Shown: positions 49,079-56,933 of the stretch, piece after piece | Layout of the letters: each line of letters starts with the position of its first letter | Position numbering within the stretch: the stretch's first letter is position 1 | Translations under genes and position numbers: made by a program | Assembly: GCF_029894125.1 (NCBI RefSeq) | Contig: NZ_JARXYZ010000005.1 | Span: 62,001-126,000, forward strand | Length of the DNA stretch: 64,000 nt | From: Kitasatospora sp. MAA19 | GTDB taxonomy: Bacteria > Actinomycetota > Actinomycetes > Streptomycetales > Streptomycetaceae | Direction of reading: 5' to 3' | Notes under the pieces: generated by a model | What the model saw: the letters and a program-made list of their open reading frames with translations, nothing else | What the model was told of the DNA's origin: nothing | Database searches by the model: none

Positions 49079-49402
49079 TCTGTTTCACAACGCTCCCATT
49101 CGATAGCCACTCACAGTGCGCCACCGAGGGCCCTTATAGGTACTAAAGGAGAGGCATGGTGCACATATAGACCCAAAGTGGACACATGACGGATCGTCAC
49201 ATAGGCCAATGATTACTCAAAGTTACTATTGCATCGTTATCTCAGTGTTACCAATTTCACGAGAATCCTGTCCCATGTCCACATAATAGACACATCTGAG
49301 GACCCGTTGGGAGTGCCGGACGCTCCCCCGCCACCCCTCGGGAGGCCTTCCCTGACGTCCCGTCAGAGATGCCCTCTCACCTGCTCACTTGAAGGAATCC
49401 CC

Positions 49403-49442
49403 TGAATGAATTGAGTCCCCGCTCCTGTCATTTCATTCATTC
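49403..49442. repeat. TGAATGAATTGAGTC repeat with inverted partner
   Basis: 15-mer at 49403-49417, identical to 51293-51307; an inverted TTCATTCATTCCC follows at 49432-49444. Related TGAATGAATG at 49680. Confidence 0.6.
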
Positions 49443-49850
49443 CCATACCACACATCACACGGGGGTAACACATGCACGCGTTCAGAGAGGACCCACCGGG
49501 GGTGCTGTCCTCACCCTCTGTACGGGTTTGAATCTTTCGAGGGACTGGAGGGCATCCAGGCCGGCCTGACGGCCAACAGGCCTCCCCGGAACTGCTCGGG
49601 GGCTGTTTCCGGGCCTCCTGGGGCCCTTCTGGGGCCTCTCGGGGCTCCGGATGCCGCTCCGCGGGCTCACTGAAGGCACTGAATGAATGAAATGAGGCCT
49701 CTGAACGTGATGCCGGCCACTCTTTGGGCCAAGGTGTCCTCAGGCGCAGTCAGCGGACACATACATCTATTTTGTAGGGGGGTTATATACCCCCCGTCAG
49801 AGTGACTTCTCTCTACCTTCTTCGAGTCTCTTCTTTGGCAAGACACAAGT

Positions 49851-49877
49851 AGGCCCCCTCTCTAGCGAGGGGGGCCT
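49851..49877 (-). terminator. Terminator of the gene at 49959-50285
   Basis: AGGCCCCCTC/GAGGGGGGCCT stem, TCTAGC loop. Confidence 0.65.
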
Positions 49878-49958
49878 CTCTGGTTCGGGCATGAAGTCTG
49901 TTCTTGAGGTTAGATACCCCATGAAGAGACGAGTTAGCGAGTACCGGCAGGCTTCCTT

Positions 49959-50285
49959 TCAGCCCAACACCAACCCTGCTTGTTTGATCGCATCTTTCAA
50001 CTGAACCCGCTTGAGACGCAATGACACCTTATCGTCGCCGAGCAAGGCTGGGACCAACACGTCAGCGGTGCTAAGTCTGGCCAGAAACCTTCCAAGAGCT
50101 GCCAGTTCAAGGTCTTTTACGCCGAGATCGACGTAAGCATCCGGAGGCACTCGGCGGTCTACTTTAATATCTGGCCCACAGAGACACTCGCACCTTTCCT
50201 CGTCATAGATCCACATACAGGCGCACTGAGGTTCATCTGGACACTGAACATTGCAGATGCAGTCATCATGGGGGATTGTTGTCAT
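49959..50285 (-). CDS. Hypothetical cysteine-rich protein, 108 aa
   Basis: N-terminal cysteine cluster (CICNVQCPDEPQCACMW, ERCECLCG) followed by a helical C-terminus (LGRFLARLSTADVLVPALLG). The cluster could bind zinc or iron-sulphur. No family recognised; isolated leftward gene. Confidence 0.65.
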   Translation of the reverse strand: MTTIPHDDCICNVQCPDEPQCACMWIYDEERCECLCGPDIKVDRRVPPDAYVDLGVKDLELAALGRFLARLSTADVLVPALLGDDKVSLRLKRVQLKDAIKQAGLVLG

Positions 50286-50502
50286 TGGGCTGCCCTTCTT
50301 CGGCCTGATGGTCTATTTGAGCCAATTGGTCTCAGGCTCACGAAGGCGGGATCGGGATGCTGTTAAGGAGGCCTTTGCCCCCTCATGTGCGGTCGCACAT
50401 GTTCTTCTTCAAGAATGCACGCCTGCCTCACCCAATGCATCTTCGGGGCCCTTCTCGCCCGCCAGATGGTCCCGGATCAGGCCCAGGCAAGCCGCTTCTA
50501 AG

Positions 50503-50802
50503 GTGGCGATCCGCGCCATCGTGCCTCACTGTCGAGGTGTGGCAGGGATCATCGTCCTCTTCGAGCTGGACCAGGCCCAGGCAGAGAGCCCGGAGGGCGA
50601 GCCGGCCGTGCTCCTGGTGCACGCCGCCGGCCAGGACCCCGACGTTCCCGAGGACCCTCTTCCGCGGACTCTCTGCGGGGAGGACACAGGGCCCATGGAG
50701 CACTCCCATTACCGGCCTGGGAGGCCCGGGGAGCCCTGGTACCCGGTCTACCTGCGTGACAGGCGCTGTCAGGCTTGCGAGGACGTCCTGAGGCGGCTCT
50801 GA
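50503..50802 (+). CDS. Hypothetical protein, about 99 aa
   Basis: The C-terminal part (LCGEDTGPMEHSHYRPGRPG then CQACEDVLRRL) looks like a genuine small metal-binding protein. GTG 50503 is the most plausible start, though its ribosome-binding site is poor; the frame is open back to 50251. Confidence 0.5.
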   Translation: MAIRAIVPHCRGVAGIIVLFELDQAQAESPEGEPAVLLVHAAGQDPDVPEDPLPRTLCGEDTGPMEHSHYRPGRPGEPWYPVYLRDRRCQACEDVLRRL

Positions 50803-50854
50803 GGCCAAGCAAATCCCGTGGCCGCTGTCAGATGTCCGCCCTAGGCTTTCGGGT

Positions 50855-51148
50855 GTGAACGAACAGATAGACAGTGGTCCGCCGTCAGACCTGGTCGAAG
50901 CAGGTAACGAGCTGCATCAGGCCGTCCAGTACTTCCTTGAACACCGCGACGATCCCAGTGCTGCCCATGACATCTACTACGCCCAGGAGAAGCTGTCTTT
51001 GGCTGTCACGGGCTGGGCCCACTGGGATACCCCCGCTGGCCGAGGCCTGAACAGCCAGGTCGGTGAGATCGTGAGCAGTCTTCGACACGACCACGGTAAG
51101 ACCCTGGCCGACCTTCGGGCCGCCCTGGACGAGCTCAACGCCTTGTAG
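50855..51148 (+). CDS. Hypothetical helical protein, 97 aa
   Basis: Starts GTG 50855 (NEQIDSGPPSDLVEAGNELH), all-helical with no recognised family. Rightward, unlike most right-arm genes; little space for a ribosome-binding site, so perhaps leaderless. Confidence 0.6.
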   Translation: MNEQIDSGPPSDLVEAGNELHQAVQYFLEHRDDPSAAHDIYYAQEKLSLAVTGWAHWDTPAGRGLNSQVGEIVSSLRHDHGKTLADLRAALDELNAL

Positions 51149-51640
51149 CCGTCAGTACGGAGCCCGGTCACTCCCGTCATGGATAGGATGCCCAGGTGCA
51201 CCGCCCCGCGAGGCCGCCTTGCGGGAGCAGGACGGCTGCCCCCTGGGTCCTGACCCAGGGGGCAGAACCGTTTCCGGGCCATCGAGGCTCAGTGAATGAA
51301 TTGAGTCGACTAGGCTCAGCTTCGGCAACGTACTAACGACCCGCTGCCATGCGTGGCCACAGGAGCGCCATGCTGAGGCCCCCGTCCTGCGGGGGCCTTC
51401 TTTCCCTCAGGCGATAGCAGTCGCGGCACTTCTGTTCATGCCCACCTAGATCTCCCCAGGTCAGCGGCGCTTTCGAGGTGTTGTCAAGTAACCAATATTG
51501 GGCCGCCTGCAACTGGTGCGAATGCTTGTCATGAGTTTGACATTTGGTCCCGGCTGCCAGGCCGTTCCACTCCTGATCACGTCCCGCCGCAGGATGACGG
51601 CAAGCCAACGTATAGAAACGGTGGTGAGGGTGGCGGTACG
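51149..51640. other. Intergenic region with hairpins and repeat
   Basis: Holds a terminator (TGCCCCCTGGG/CCCAGGGGGCA, 51237-51264), the second TGAATGAATTGAGTC copy (51293-51307) and a hairpin GGCCCCC/GGGGGCC near 51378-51398. A leftward frame (51333-51608) reads QAAQYWLLDNTSKAPL...KCRDCYRL and may be a decayed gene. Confidence 0.5.
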
Positions 51641-52129
51641 GTGCCGATCATGTTGACGCACAGGCCCATACGCGCCGTCGGCCTCGTGGCCGTCGGGCTG
51701 GCGTTGGTGACGACTGCTGCATGCAGCAGTAGCGAAAGGCCGGGCGCCGGGCCGGTGCCTACAGAGAGCTTCACACCCAAGGCACTGGCACCAGAGGTGC
51801 CGGCAGCCAGGATGGTGAACTCGTCGGCGGGCGCCAAGGGATTCGCCAGTGCGGTCGACGCGTACAAGCCGCAGGGCTGTACGGACCCGGCCTCGTGCGG
51901 CGGCCAGGCGTTGAGCCTTGGGCGCATGGTCGGACAGATCAACTTCAGCCTGAAGGCCGAGTACCTGGGTGACCCGTACTATCAACCGTTGATCACAGAG
52001 TCCGACCAGCTCTCGGACATACTGGGCCGGGACTTCAGGCCGGTGGCTCCAGAGACGATGCAAACGCAGGTCTGGCCTGCGCTGGAGAAGTTCAAGGCCG
52101 ATCTGACTTCGCGCGGCCTGATTCAGTAG
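51641..52129 (+). CDS. Secreted lipoprotein
   Basis: 162 residues. Signal peptide with lipobox (LVAVGLALVTTAACSSS), so anchored on the outer face of the membrane, then a helical domain with two cysteines (GCTDPASCGG). GTG 51641 or ATG 51650 can be the start. A lipoprotein expressed at a prophage end is a typical moron; superinfection exclusion or host-surface change is possible. Confidence 0.75.
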   Translation: MPIMLTHRPIRAVGLVAVGLALVTTAACSSSERPGAGPVPTESFTPKALAPEVPAARMVNSSAGAKGFASAVDAYKPQGCTDPASCGGQALSLGRMVGQINFSLKAEYLGDPYYQPLITESDQLSDILGRDFRPVAPETMQTQVWPALEKFKADLTSRGLIQ

Positions 52130-52195
52130 AAGCTCAACGTACCAAGAGTCCTGATCTCGATCCGTTGAAGCGGCCAGCCGCTCTAGGCTCGCCCC

Positions 52196-52570
52196 ATGCC
52201 TGAAACACCCGAAGACTCCGCTCTCGCCGCGATCGCAGAGCAGGAGCGCATGTACCGCGCACTCCGGGAATCGCTGGACAGCGACTCCGGCGAATCGCTG
52301 ACCCATGGTGACGTCTCCGGTCTACTTCAAATCGGCGGGGCAGTAGTACCCATGGCAACAGCAGCCAGCGTCATCGCGAAGGCCAAGATCGAAGCCAAGA
52401 CCGAGCGGCAGCGGATCGCAGCGGAGACACAGCGGGCCGAGACGCACGAGAGGGAGGAGACACGGCGCGCGGAGACGCGCGAGACGGCCGAGGTGGTCCG
52501 CGAGGCCATCCGGGCACAGGTGGCACCGCCAGCAGTCCAGCAAGGGCCGACGCAGCCGCCTACAACCTGA
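52196..52570 (+). CDS. Coiled-coil protein at the right prophage end
   Basis: 124 residues: short helical N-terminus (EQERMYRALRESLDSDSGES), a Gly/Ala-rich hydrophobic segment (VVPMATAASVIAKAKIEAK) and a long Glu/Arg/Thr coiled coil with HEREETRRAETRE repeats. Last gene before attR. Unrecognised. Confidence 0.6.
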   Translation: MPETPEDSALAAIAEQERMYRALRESLDSDSGESLTHGDVSGLLQIGGAVVPMATAASVIAKAKIEAKTERQRIAAETQRAETHEREETRRAETRETAEVVREAIRAQVAPPAVQQGPTQPPTT

Positions 52571-52657
52571 CGAGACGCCGAGGGGCCACAGTCAGCAGCG
52601 ACGCCATCTCGGCAGCACACTAGCCCTGACCTGCGGGCATGGCGTTTGCTAACTGCA

Positions 52658-52840
52658 CTACATCCGGCCCCGCATGTACGGGTCCACCGAGAGGTAGGCG
52701 TTGCGGACCAGGATCTCGCCCGGGCCCGGGGTCCGGACCGGGGCCTCGACCAGGGCGAAGTCGGTCGGCACCGGCCAGCCCTGGGGACGGGCGGCGAGGT
52801 GCCATTCACGGGCGGTCGCGGGCGCGGCCTGCTCTGCCAT
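52658..52840 (-). pseudogene. Displaced 5' fragment of host oxidoreductase gene (attR side)
   Basis: The first 60 codons of the native host gene, 57/60 identical to the prophage-supplied copy at 1230, ending in a stop provided by phage sequence right after DPYMRGRM. Its promoter and the divergent MarR gene are still in place, so a short peptide is probably still made. Confidence 0.9.
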
Positions 52841-52910
52841 GGGGACGCTCCTTAGTGGTTCTGGTACATGAAAGGTTGAGCTACTGAAGTAACGATGGAC
52901 ATGAAAGGTT
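52660..52910. repeat. Right end repeat (attR side)
   Basis: Host-side copy of the 250-bp segment matching 1050-1300; homology begins at ACATCC. Confidence 0.8.
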
Positions 52911-52928
52911 CATGTTGTCAACTTTTCA
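52866..52928. promoter_or_regulatory. Native MarR operator region
   Basis: ACATGAAAGGTT at 52866-52877 and 52899-52910, the second paired with AACTTTTCA (52920-52928) as an inverted repeat TGAAAGGTT/AACTTTTCA. Lies between the divergent MarR gene and the oxidoreductase 5' end. Confidence 0.65.
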
Positions 52929-52943
52929 GGTAGACTGTGACGT

Positions 52944-53408
52944 ATGGACACCCAGTCGACCCTGGCCGCCACGCCGCAGTCCGACGAGATCACCCTTGAG
53001 GTCGTCGACCTGATGGCCAACCTGGTCGCGCTGTTCCACCGCGAGTACGAAGAGGCCGCCGCCGCCCGCTCGCTCACCGGCGCCCAGGCCAAGGTGCTCG
53101 CCCTGCTGCGGCGCGGACCGATGCCGATGCGCCAGATCGCCCAGACGCTCAGCTGCGAGCCGTCCAACATCACCGGGATCGTCGACCGGCTCGAAGCCCG
53201 CGGCTTCGTGACCCGGGAGGCCGACCGGCAGGACCGCCGGGTGAAGCTGGTCGCCGCCACCGAGACCGGCTCCGCCGCCTCCGCGGAGCTGCGCGAGTCG
53301 CTCAACTTCGCCCGCGAGCCGCTGGCCGCCCTCGGCCACGAGGAGCGGACGGTCCTGCGCGACCTGCTCCGCCGCATGCTCACCGGAGCCGCAACCCCCG
53401 GGGCGTGA
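52944..53408 (+). CDS. MarR-family transcriptional regulator
   Basis: 154 residues. Winged helix: LTGAQAKVLALLRRGPMPMR, IAQTLSCEPSNITGIVDRL and the wing READRQDRRVKLV. Divergent from the oxidoreductase start, a typical MarR pair where an electrophile releases repression of the detoxifying enzyme. After integration the regulator sits beside the orphan 5' end, 51.6 kb from the working gene. Confidence 0.93.
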   Translation: MDTQSTLAATPQSDEITLEVVDLMANLVALFHREYEEAAAARSLTGAQAKVLALLRRGPMPMRQIAQTLSCEPSNITGIVDRLEARGFVTREADRQDRRVKLVAATETGSAASAELRESLNFAREPLAALGHEERTVLRDLLRRMLTGAATPGA

Positions 53409-53528
53409 GCAGCATCACAGCCCCGGAGCGAAATCCGCACCGCTGCCGGAGGTAACCGAACCGTCCGTCGAAACGTCTAACGTTCGAACATCGAACACGA
53501 GAGACGGAAAGACGGGGGGACACGGAGG

Positions 53529-55103
53529 ATGGGCAGCAGCACGCGCAGACGCCGCTACCTGCGGACCGCCATCGGCCTGGCCGCCGTCCTGGTGCTGTCC
53601 GTCGTGGGCGCCGGGGCCTGGTTCTACCACCGGCTGGACAACAACATCACCACCTTCGACGCGGGCGGCGTCGCCACCGAGCGTCCGCCGGCGCCCGTCC
53701 CGACCACCCCCGGCGCCTCGGTGCCGGTCAACATCCTGGTGCTCGGCTCGGACACCCGCGACGACGGCAACAACGCGATCGGCGGCGGCGAGGAGGGCGT
53801 CGGCCACTCCGACACCGCGATGCTGGTGCACGTCTACGCCGACCACAAGCACGCCGTCGGCGTCTCCATACCCCGGGACACCCTGGTCACCATCCCGTCC
53901 TGCAAGCTGCCGAACGGCACCTGGACCTCGCCCCGGACCAGCCAGATGTTCAATTCGGCCTTCACCGTCGGTGACTTCCCCAAGGGCAACCCGGCCTGCA
54001 CGCAGAACACCGTCGAGACGCTCACCGGCCTGCGGATCGACCACACCGTCGTGGTCGACTTCAAGGGCGCCGCCGCGATGACCGAGGCCATCAACGGCGT
54101 GGACGTCTGCGTCCCCAACGACGTCGACTCGCACGGCATACACCTCAAGAAGGGCATGCAGAAGCTCTCCGGACAGCCCGCCGTGGACTACCTGAGAGCC
54201 CGGTACGGCTTCGGCGACAACTCCGACATCGGGCGGATGAAGCGCCAGCAGGCCTTCGTCTCCTCGATGATCAAGAAGGTGCAGGGCCAGGGCTTCTCCC
54301 TGCCCACCCTGCTCCCGCTGGCCGACGCGGCCACCCGCTCGCTCACCGTGGACGAGGGGCTCGGCACCGCGATGAAGCTGGTCGACTTCACCCGCTCGCT
54401 GCAGGACATCAAGCTGTCCGACATCACCTTCGTGACCGCGCCCTGGCGCTTCGCCGGGGAGCGCGTCCAGCTGGTGCAGCCCGACGCCAACACGCTGTGG
54501 CGGCTGCTGCGCGAGGACCGCACGCTGGACGGGCAGAGCACCGCCGGCACCGGCACCCCGGCCCCCTCCCCCACCGTGCCCGGCCCCGGCGGCGCGGCCG
54601 GCACCGCGGGGCCGCTCGCGCCCGAGCAGGCTGCCGCACCGGTGCTCGTGGTCAACGGCGTCGGTACCTCCGGCCTGTCGAACTCCGGCGCGGAGGTGCT
54701 GCGGGCCCGGGGCTTCCAGAACGTCGCGCTCGGCAAGCCCATCGGCGGCCGGCTGCAGACCGAGATCAGCTACGACCCGACCCTGAAGGCCGCCGCCGAC
54801 CAGGTGGCCGCGCTCTTCCCGGGGGCGCGCGCGGTCGAGGAGCCGGGCTCCGAGGCGATCACCGTGACGCTGGGCCGCGACTTCCGGCCGAGCCCCGCCA
54901 CCAAGCTGGACGCGGTCGAGAGCGGTCCGGGCGTGTCGCCCTCCCCCGCCGCGCCGGGCGACCCGGGCGGCAGCCCGAGCGGTGCCCCCGGCACGGCCCC
55001 GAGCGGTACCCCGAGCGGCGTGCCCAGCGGGGTGCCCACCGGCATAGCCGAGAACTCCCGCGGCGCCGACACCGACCCGTGCGCCGACCTGACCTTCGGG
55101 TGA
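53529..55103 (+). CDS. LCP (LytR-CpsA-Psr) cell-wall glycopolymer ligase with LytR_C domain
   Basis: 524 residues. Transmembrane anchor (AIGLAAVLVLSVVGAGAWFY), then the LCP domain: NILVLGSDTRDD, GHSDTAMLVHV, SIPRDTLV, the Asp/Arg set that binds the polyprenyl-phosphate donor. Then VLVVNGVGTSGLSNSGAEVL (LytR_C) and a Pro/Gly/Ser-rich tail with PSGTPSGVPSGVP repeats. Attaches glycopolymers to peptidoglycan. ACGGAGG precedes the ATG. Confidence 0.95.
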   Translation: MGSSTRRRRYLRTAIGLAAVLVLSVVGAGAWFYHRLDNNITTFDAGGVATERPPAPVPTTPGASVPVNILVLGSDTRDDGNNAIGGGEEGVGHSDTAMLVHVYADHKHAVGVSIPRDTLVTIPSCKLPNGTWTSPRTSQMFNSAFTVGDFPKGNPACTQNTVETLTGLRIDHTVVVDFKGAAAMTEAINGVDVCVPNDVDSHGIHLKKGMQKLSGQPAVDYLRARYGFGDNSDIGRMKRQQAFVSSMIKKVQGQGFSLPTLLPLADAATRSLTVDEGLGTAMKLVDFTRSLQDIKLSDITFVTAPWRFAGERVQLVQPDANTLWRLLREDRTLDGQSTAGTGTPAPSPTVPGPGGAAGTAGPLAPEQAAAPVLVVNGVGTSGLSNSGAEVLRARGFQNVALGKPIGGRLQTEISYDPTLKAAADQVAALFPGARAVEEPGSEAITVTLGRDFRPSPATKLDAVESGPGVSPSPAAPGDPGGSPSGAPGTAPSGTPSGVPSGVPTGIAENSRGADTDPCADLTFG

Positions 55104-55175
55104 GCCCGGCCGGCGCGCCCCGCCGGGCCGCCGCGTCTCCTGGCCGGGCGGCCGCTCCGCTCGGTCTGCCCGGCC

Positions 55176-56108
55176 CTACTCCGGGTCGGGCAGGCCGGTG
55201 ACGACGGCGGTGAGGCGGGTGCCGCGGGGGAAGGCGCCGGCCGCGGCCAGGTCGGTCAGCGCGGCGAGCAGCTTGGCCACGTAGCGGCGTTCCAGCGGGA
55301 TGCCGTGGCGGCGTTCGAACCGCTCGGCGAAGACGGCCAGTTCGGCCGGGACCTTGCCGTAGCCGCCGCCGTGGTGCGCGTGGTCGATCCGCCAGTTGCC
55401 GAACTCCCGGCCGTAGGCGGCCCGGTGGAGCCGGGTGACCTCGCCCTCCAGGTAGCTCTCGCCGCCGCGCAGCACGGCCACGCCGAGTGCCCGCGCGCCC
55501 GGCGGCAGGCCGGCCGCGATGCCCGCCAGGGTGCCGCCGGTGCCGACCGGGCAGCAGAGCACGTCGTGCCCGCCCAGGTCGGGCAGTTCGGCCGGGATCG
55601 CCGCCGCGCCGGTCACGGCCAGCGCGTTGGAGCCGCCCTCCGGGAGCACCAGGCAGGGGCCCCACCGCCGGTGCGGGCCGACCGCCGTGCCGGCGTCGGC
55701 GTCGGCGTCGATACCGTCCTCGGCGCGGCCGGTGGCCTCCCGGTACTCGGTGCGGGTCAGGAACTCCAGCCGCATCCCGGCCCGTTCGGCCGCCCGCAGC
55801 GACCAGTTGCGCGGCCGGTCGGCCAGTTCCTCGCCGCGGACCAGCCCGACGCTCTCCAGGCCGAGCGCCCCGGCCGCCGCCGCGACCGCCCGCAGGTGGG
55901 TGGAGTACGCCCCGCCGAAGGTCAGCAGCCGGGTGTGGCCCTGCGCGACGGCGGCCGACAGGTTGGGCCCGAGCTTGCGCCACTTGTTGCCCGGGACGCT
56001 CGGGTGCAGCAGGTCGTCGCGTTTGAGCCGCAGTTCCACCCCGGCCCGCGCGAAGGTCTCGTCGGTGCAGTCCACCAGCGGGGTCGGCAGCAGGGCGGGT
56101 TCGAGCAT
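55176..56108 (-). CDS. PLP-dependent D-cysteine desulfhydrase / ACC deaminase family enzyme
   Basis: 310 residues, fold II PLP enzyme. KRDDLLHPSVPGNKWRKLGP carries the lysine, TFGGAYSTHLRA the substrate loop, and CPVGTGGTLAGIAAGL the phosphate-binding loop. Shorter than most family members (about 330). Members deaminate 1-aminocyclopropane-1-carboxylate or release sulphide from D-cysteine; which one is not decided by sequence here. Confidence 0.9.
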   Translation of the reverse strand: MLEPALLPTPLVDCTDETFARAGVELRLKRDDLLHPSVPGNKWRKLGPNLSAAVAQGHTRLLTFGGAYSTHLRAVAAAAGALGLESVGLVRGEELADRPRNWSLRAAERAGMRLEFLTRTEYREATGRAEDGIDADADAGTAVGPHRRWGPCLVLPEGGSNALAVTGAAAIPAELPDLGGHDVLCCPVGTGGTLAGIAAGLPPGARALGVAVLRGGESYLEGEVTRLHRAAYGREFGNWRIDHAHHGGGYGKVPAELAVFAERFERRHGIPLERRYVAKLLAALTDLAAAGAFPRGTRLTAVVTGLPDPE

Positions 56109-56119
56109 CCGGCCAGCTT

Positions 56120-56279
56120 AGACCGACCGGCACATGGTGGGTGGATGAAGGAGCGGCGTCCGGGCCGAGTCTGGGCGGTGCCGACGAGGGAGTAGCAGCG
56201 GAGCTGCGGCGACTGAGGAGAAGCCGTCCAGGCGACAGCCTGGGCGTCGCGACGCCGCCCACCATGTGCCGGTCGGTCT
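56120..56279. repeat. 160-bp element with 22-bp perfect terminal inverted repeats
   Basis: Arms at 56120-56141 and 56258-56279 (AGACCGACCGGCACATGGTG plus GG). The 116-bp interior has no gene and itself contains smaller hairpins (CCAGGCGACAGCCTGG). Lies between the response regulator stop and the desulfhydrase start. Either a MITE-like element or a long structured RNA. Confidence 0.8.
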
Positions 56280-56281
56280 TA

Positions 56282-56929
56282 CTACCGGCCGGTCGGGGTG
56301 AGCAGGCCCAGGTTGTAGGCGGCGGCGACGGCGGAGGCGCGGTCCTTGACGTCGAGCTTGGCGTAGACGTGGATCAGATGGGTCTTCACGGTGGCCTCGC
56401 TGATGAACAGCCGGACGGCGGCCTCCCGGTTGGTGACGCCGGAGGCGACCAGTTCCAGCACCTCCAGCTCGCGCGGGCTGAGCGGTTCCCGGGCGGGCGC
56501 GCGGACCTGGCCGAGCAGCTTGGCGGCGACGGTCGGCGCGATCACCGAGGCGCCGCGGGCGGCCTCCCGGACGGCGTGGAACAGCTCCTCCCGGGCGGCG
56601 TCCTTCAGCAGGTAGCCGGTGGCGCCGGCCCGGACGGCGGGTAGCACGTCGGCGTCGGTGTCGTAGGTGGTGAGCACCAGGACCCGCCCGGGCAGGCCGC
56701 GTTCAGCCATCTCGCGGATCGCGGTGACGCCGTCCATCCGCGGCATCCGCAGGTCCATCAGCACCACGTCCGGGCACAGCGCGGCGACCAGGACCAGCGC
56801 CTCGGCGCCGTCCCCGGCCTCGCCGACCACCTCGAAGCCGGGGGCGGCGGTGAACATCCCGCGCAGCCCGTCCCGGACCACCGGATGGTCGTCCACCAAC
56901 AGCAGTCTGATCGTCGTTCCGTCGCTCAC
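56282..56929 (-). CDS. NarL/FixJ-family response regulator
   Basis: 215 residues. Receiver: LLLVDDHPVVRDGL, phospho-Asp in VVLMDLRMPRMDG, LTTYD and GYLLKD; LuxR-type HTH: LSPRELEVLELVASGVTNRE, AAVRLFISEATVKTHL. Encoded next to its kinase and an ABC exporter, which it probably regulates. Confidence 0.95.
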   Translation of the reverse strand: MSDGTTIRLLLVDDHPVVRDGLRGMFTAAPGFEVVGEAGDGAEALVLVAALCPDVVLMDLRMPRMDGVTAIREMAERGLPGRVLVLTTYDTDADVLPAVRAGATGYLLKDAAREELFHAVREAARGASVIAPTVAAKLLGQVRAPAREPLSPRELEVLELVASGVTNREAAVRLFISEATVKTHLIHVYAKLDVKDRASAVAAAYNLGLLTPTGR

Positions 56930-56933
56930 GGCT

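Larger units (their letters stand above)
48451..49958. other. Gene-free control region, 1.5 kb
   Basis: No convincing gene. It contains a perfect palindrome CCACCTAGCTAGGTGG (48736-48751), a 9-bp hairpin CCCTTGTGG/CCACAAGGG (48858-48892), the leftward promoter/operator, several GACACAT copies (49181, 49292, 49757), A/T-rich TGAATGAATT repeats and two hairpin terminators. Probably the leader of the leftward operon plus a divergent regulatory hub, possibly with non-coding RNA. Confidence 0.6.
1050..52660. mobile_element. Integrated temperate siphophage (prophage, about 51.6 kb)
   Basis: The element runs between two imperfect direct repeats of the 5' part of the oxidoreductase gene (offset 51,610 bp). 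It carries a serine integrase, leftward replication genes, a rightward packaging-head-tail-lysis operon in canonical order, and leftward right-arm genes. The exact crossover dinucleotide cannot be read from sequence; the repeats start to match at ACATCC (1050-1055 and 52660-52665). All structural modules are present. The terminase large-subunit gene is interrupted, so productivity is uncertain. Confidence 0.92.

Noticed and set aside
48546..49106. Rightward frames in the gene-free region
   Set aside because: Low-complexity composition, no ribosome-binding sites, and they cross promoter and operator elements.
51333..51608. Leftward 91-codon frame with KCRDCYRL
   Set aside because: Partly plausible, but it runs through a terminator-like hairpin and lacks a ribosome-binding site; noted only as a possible decayed gene.
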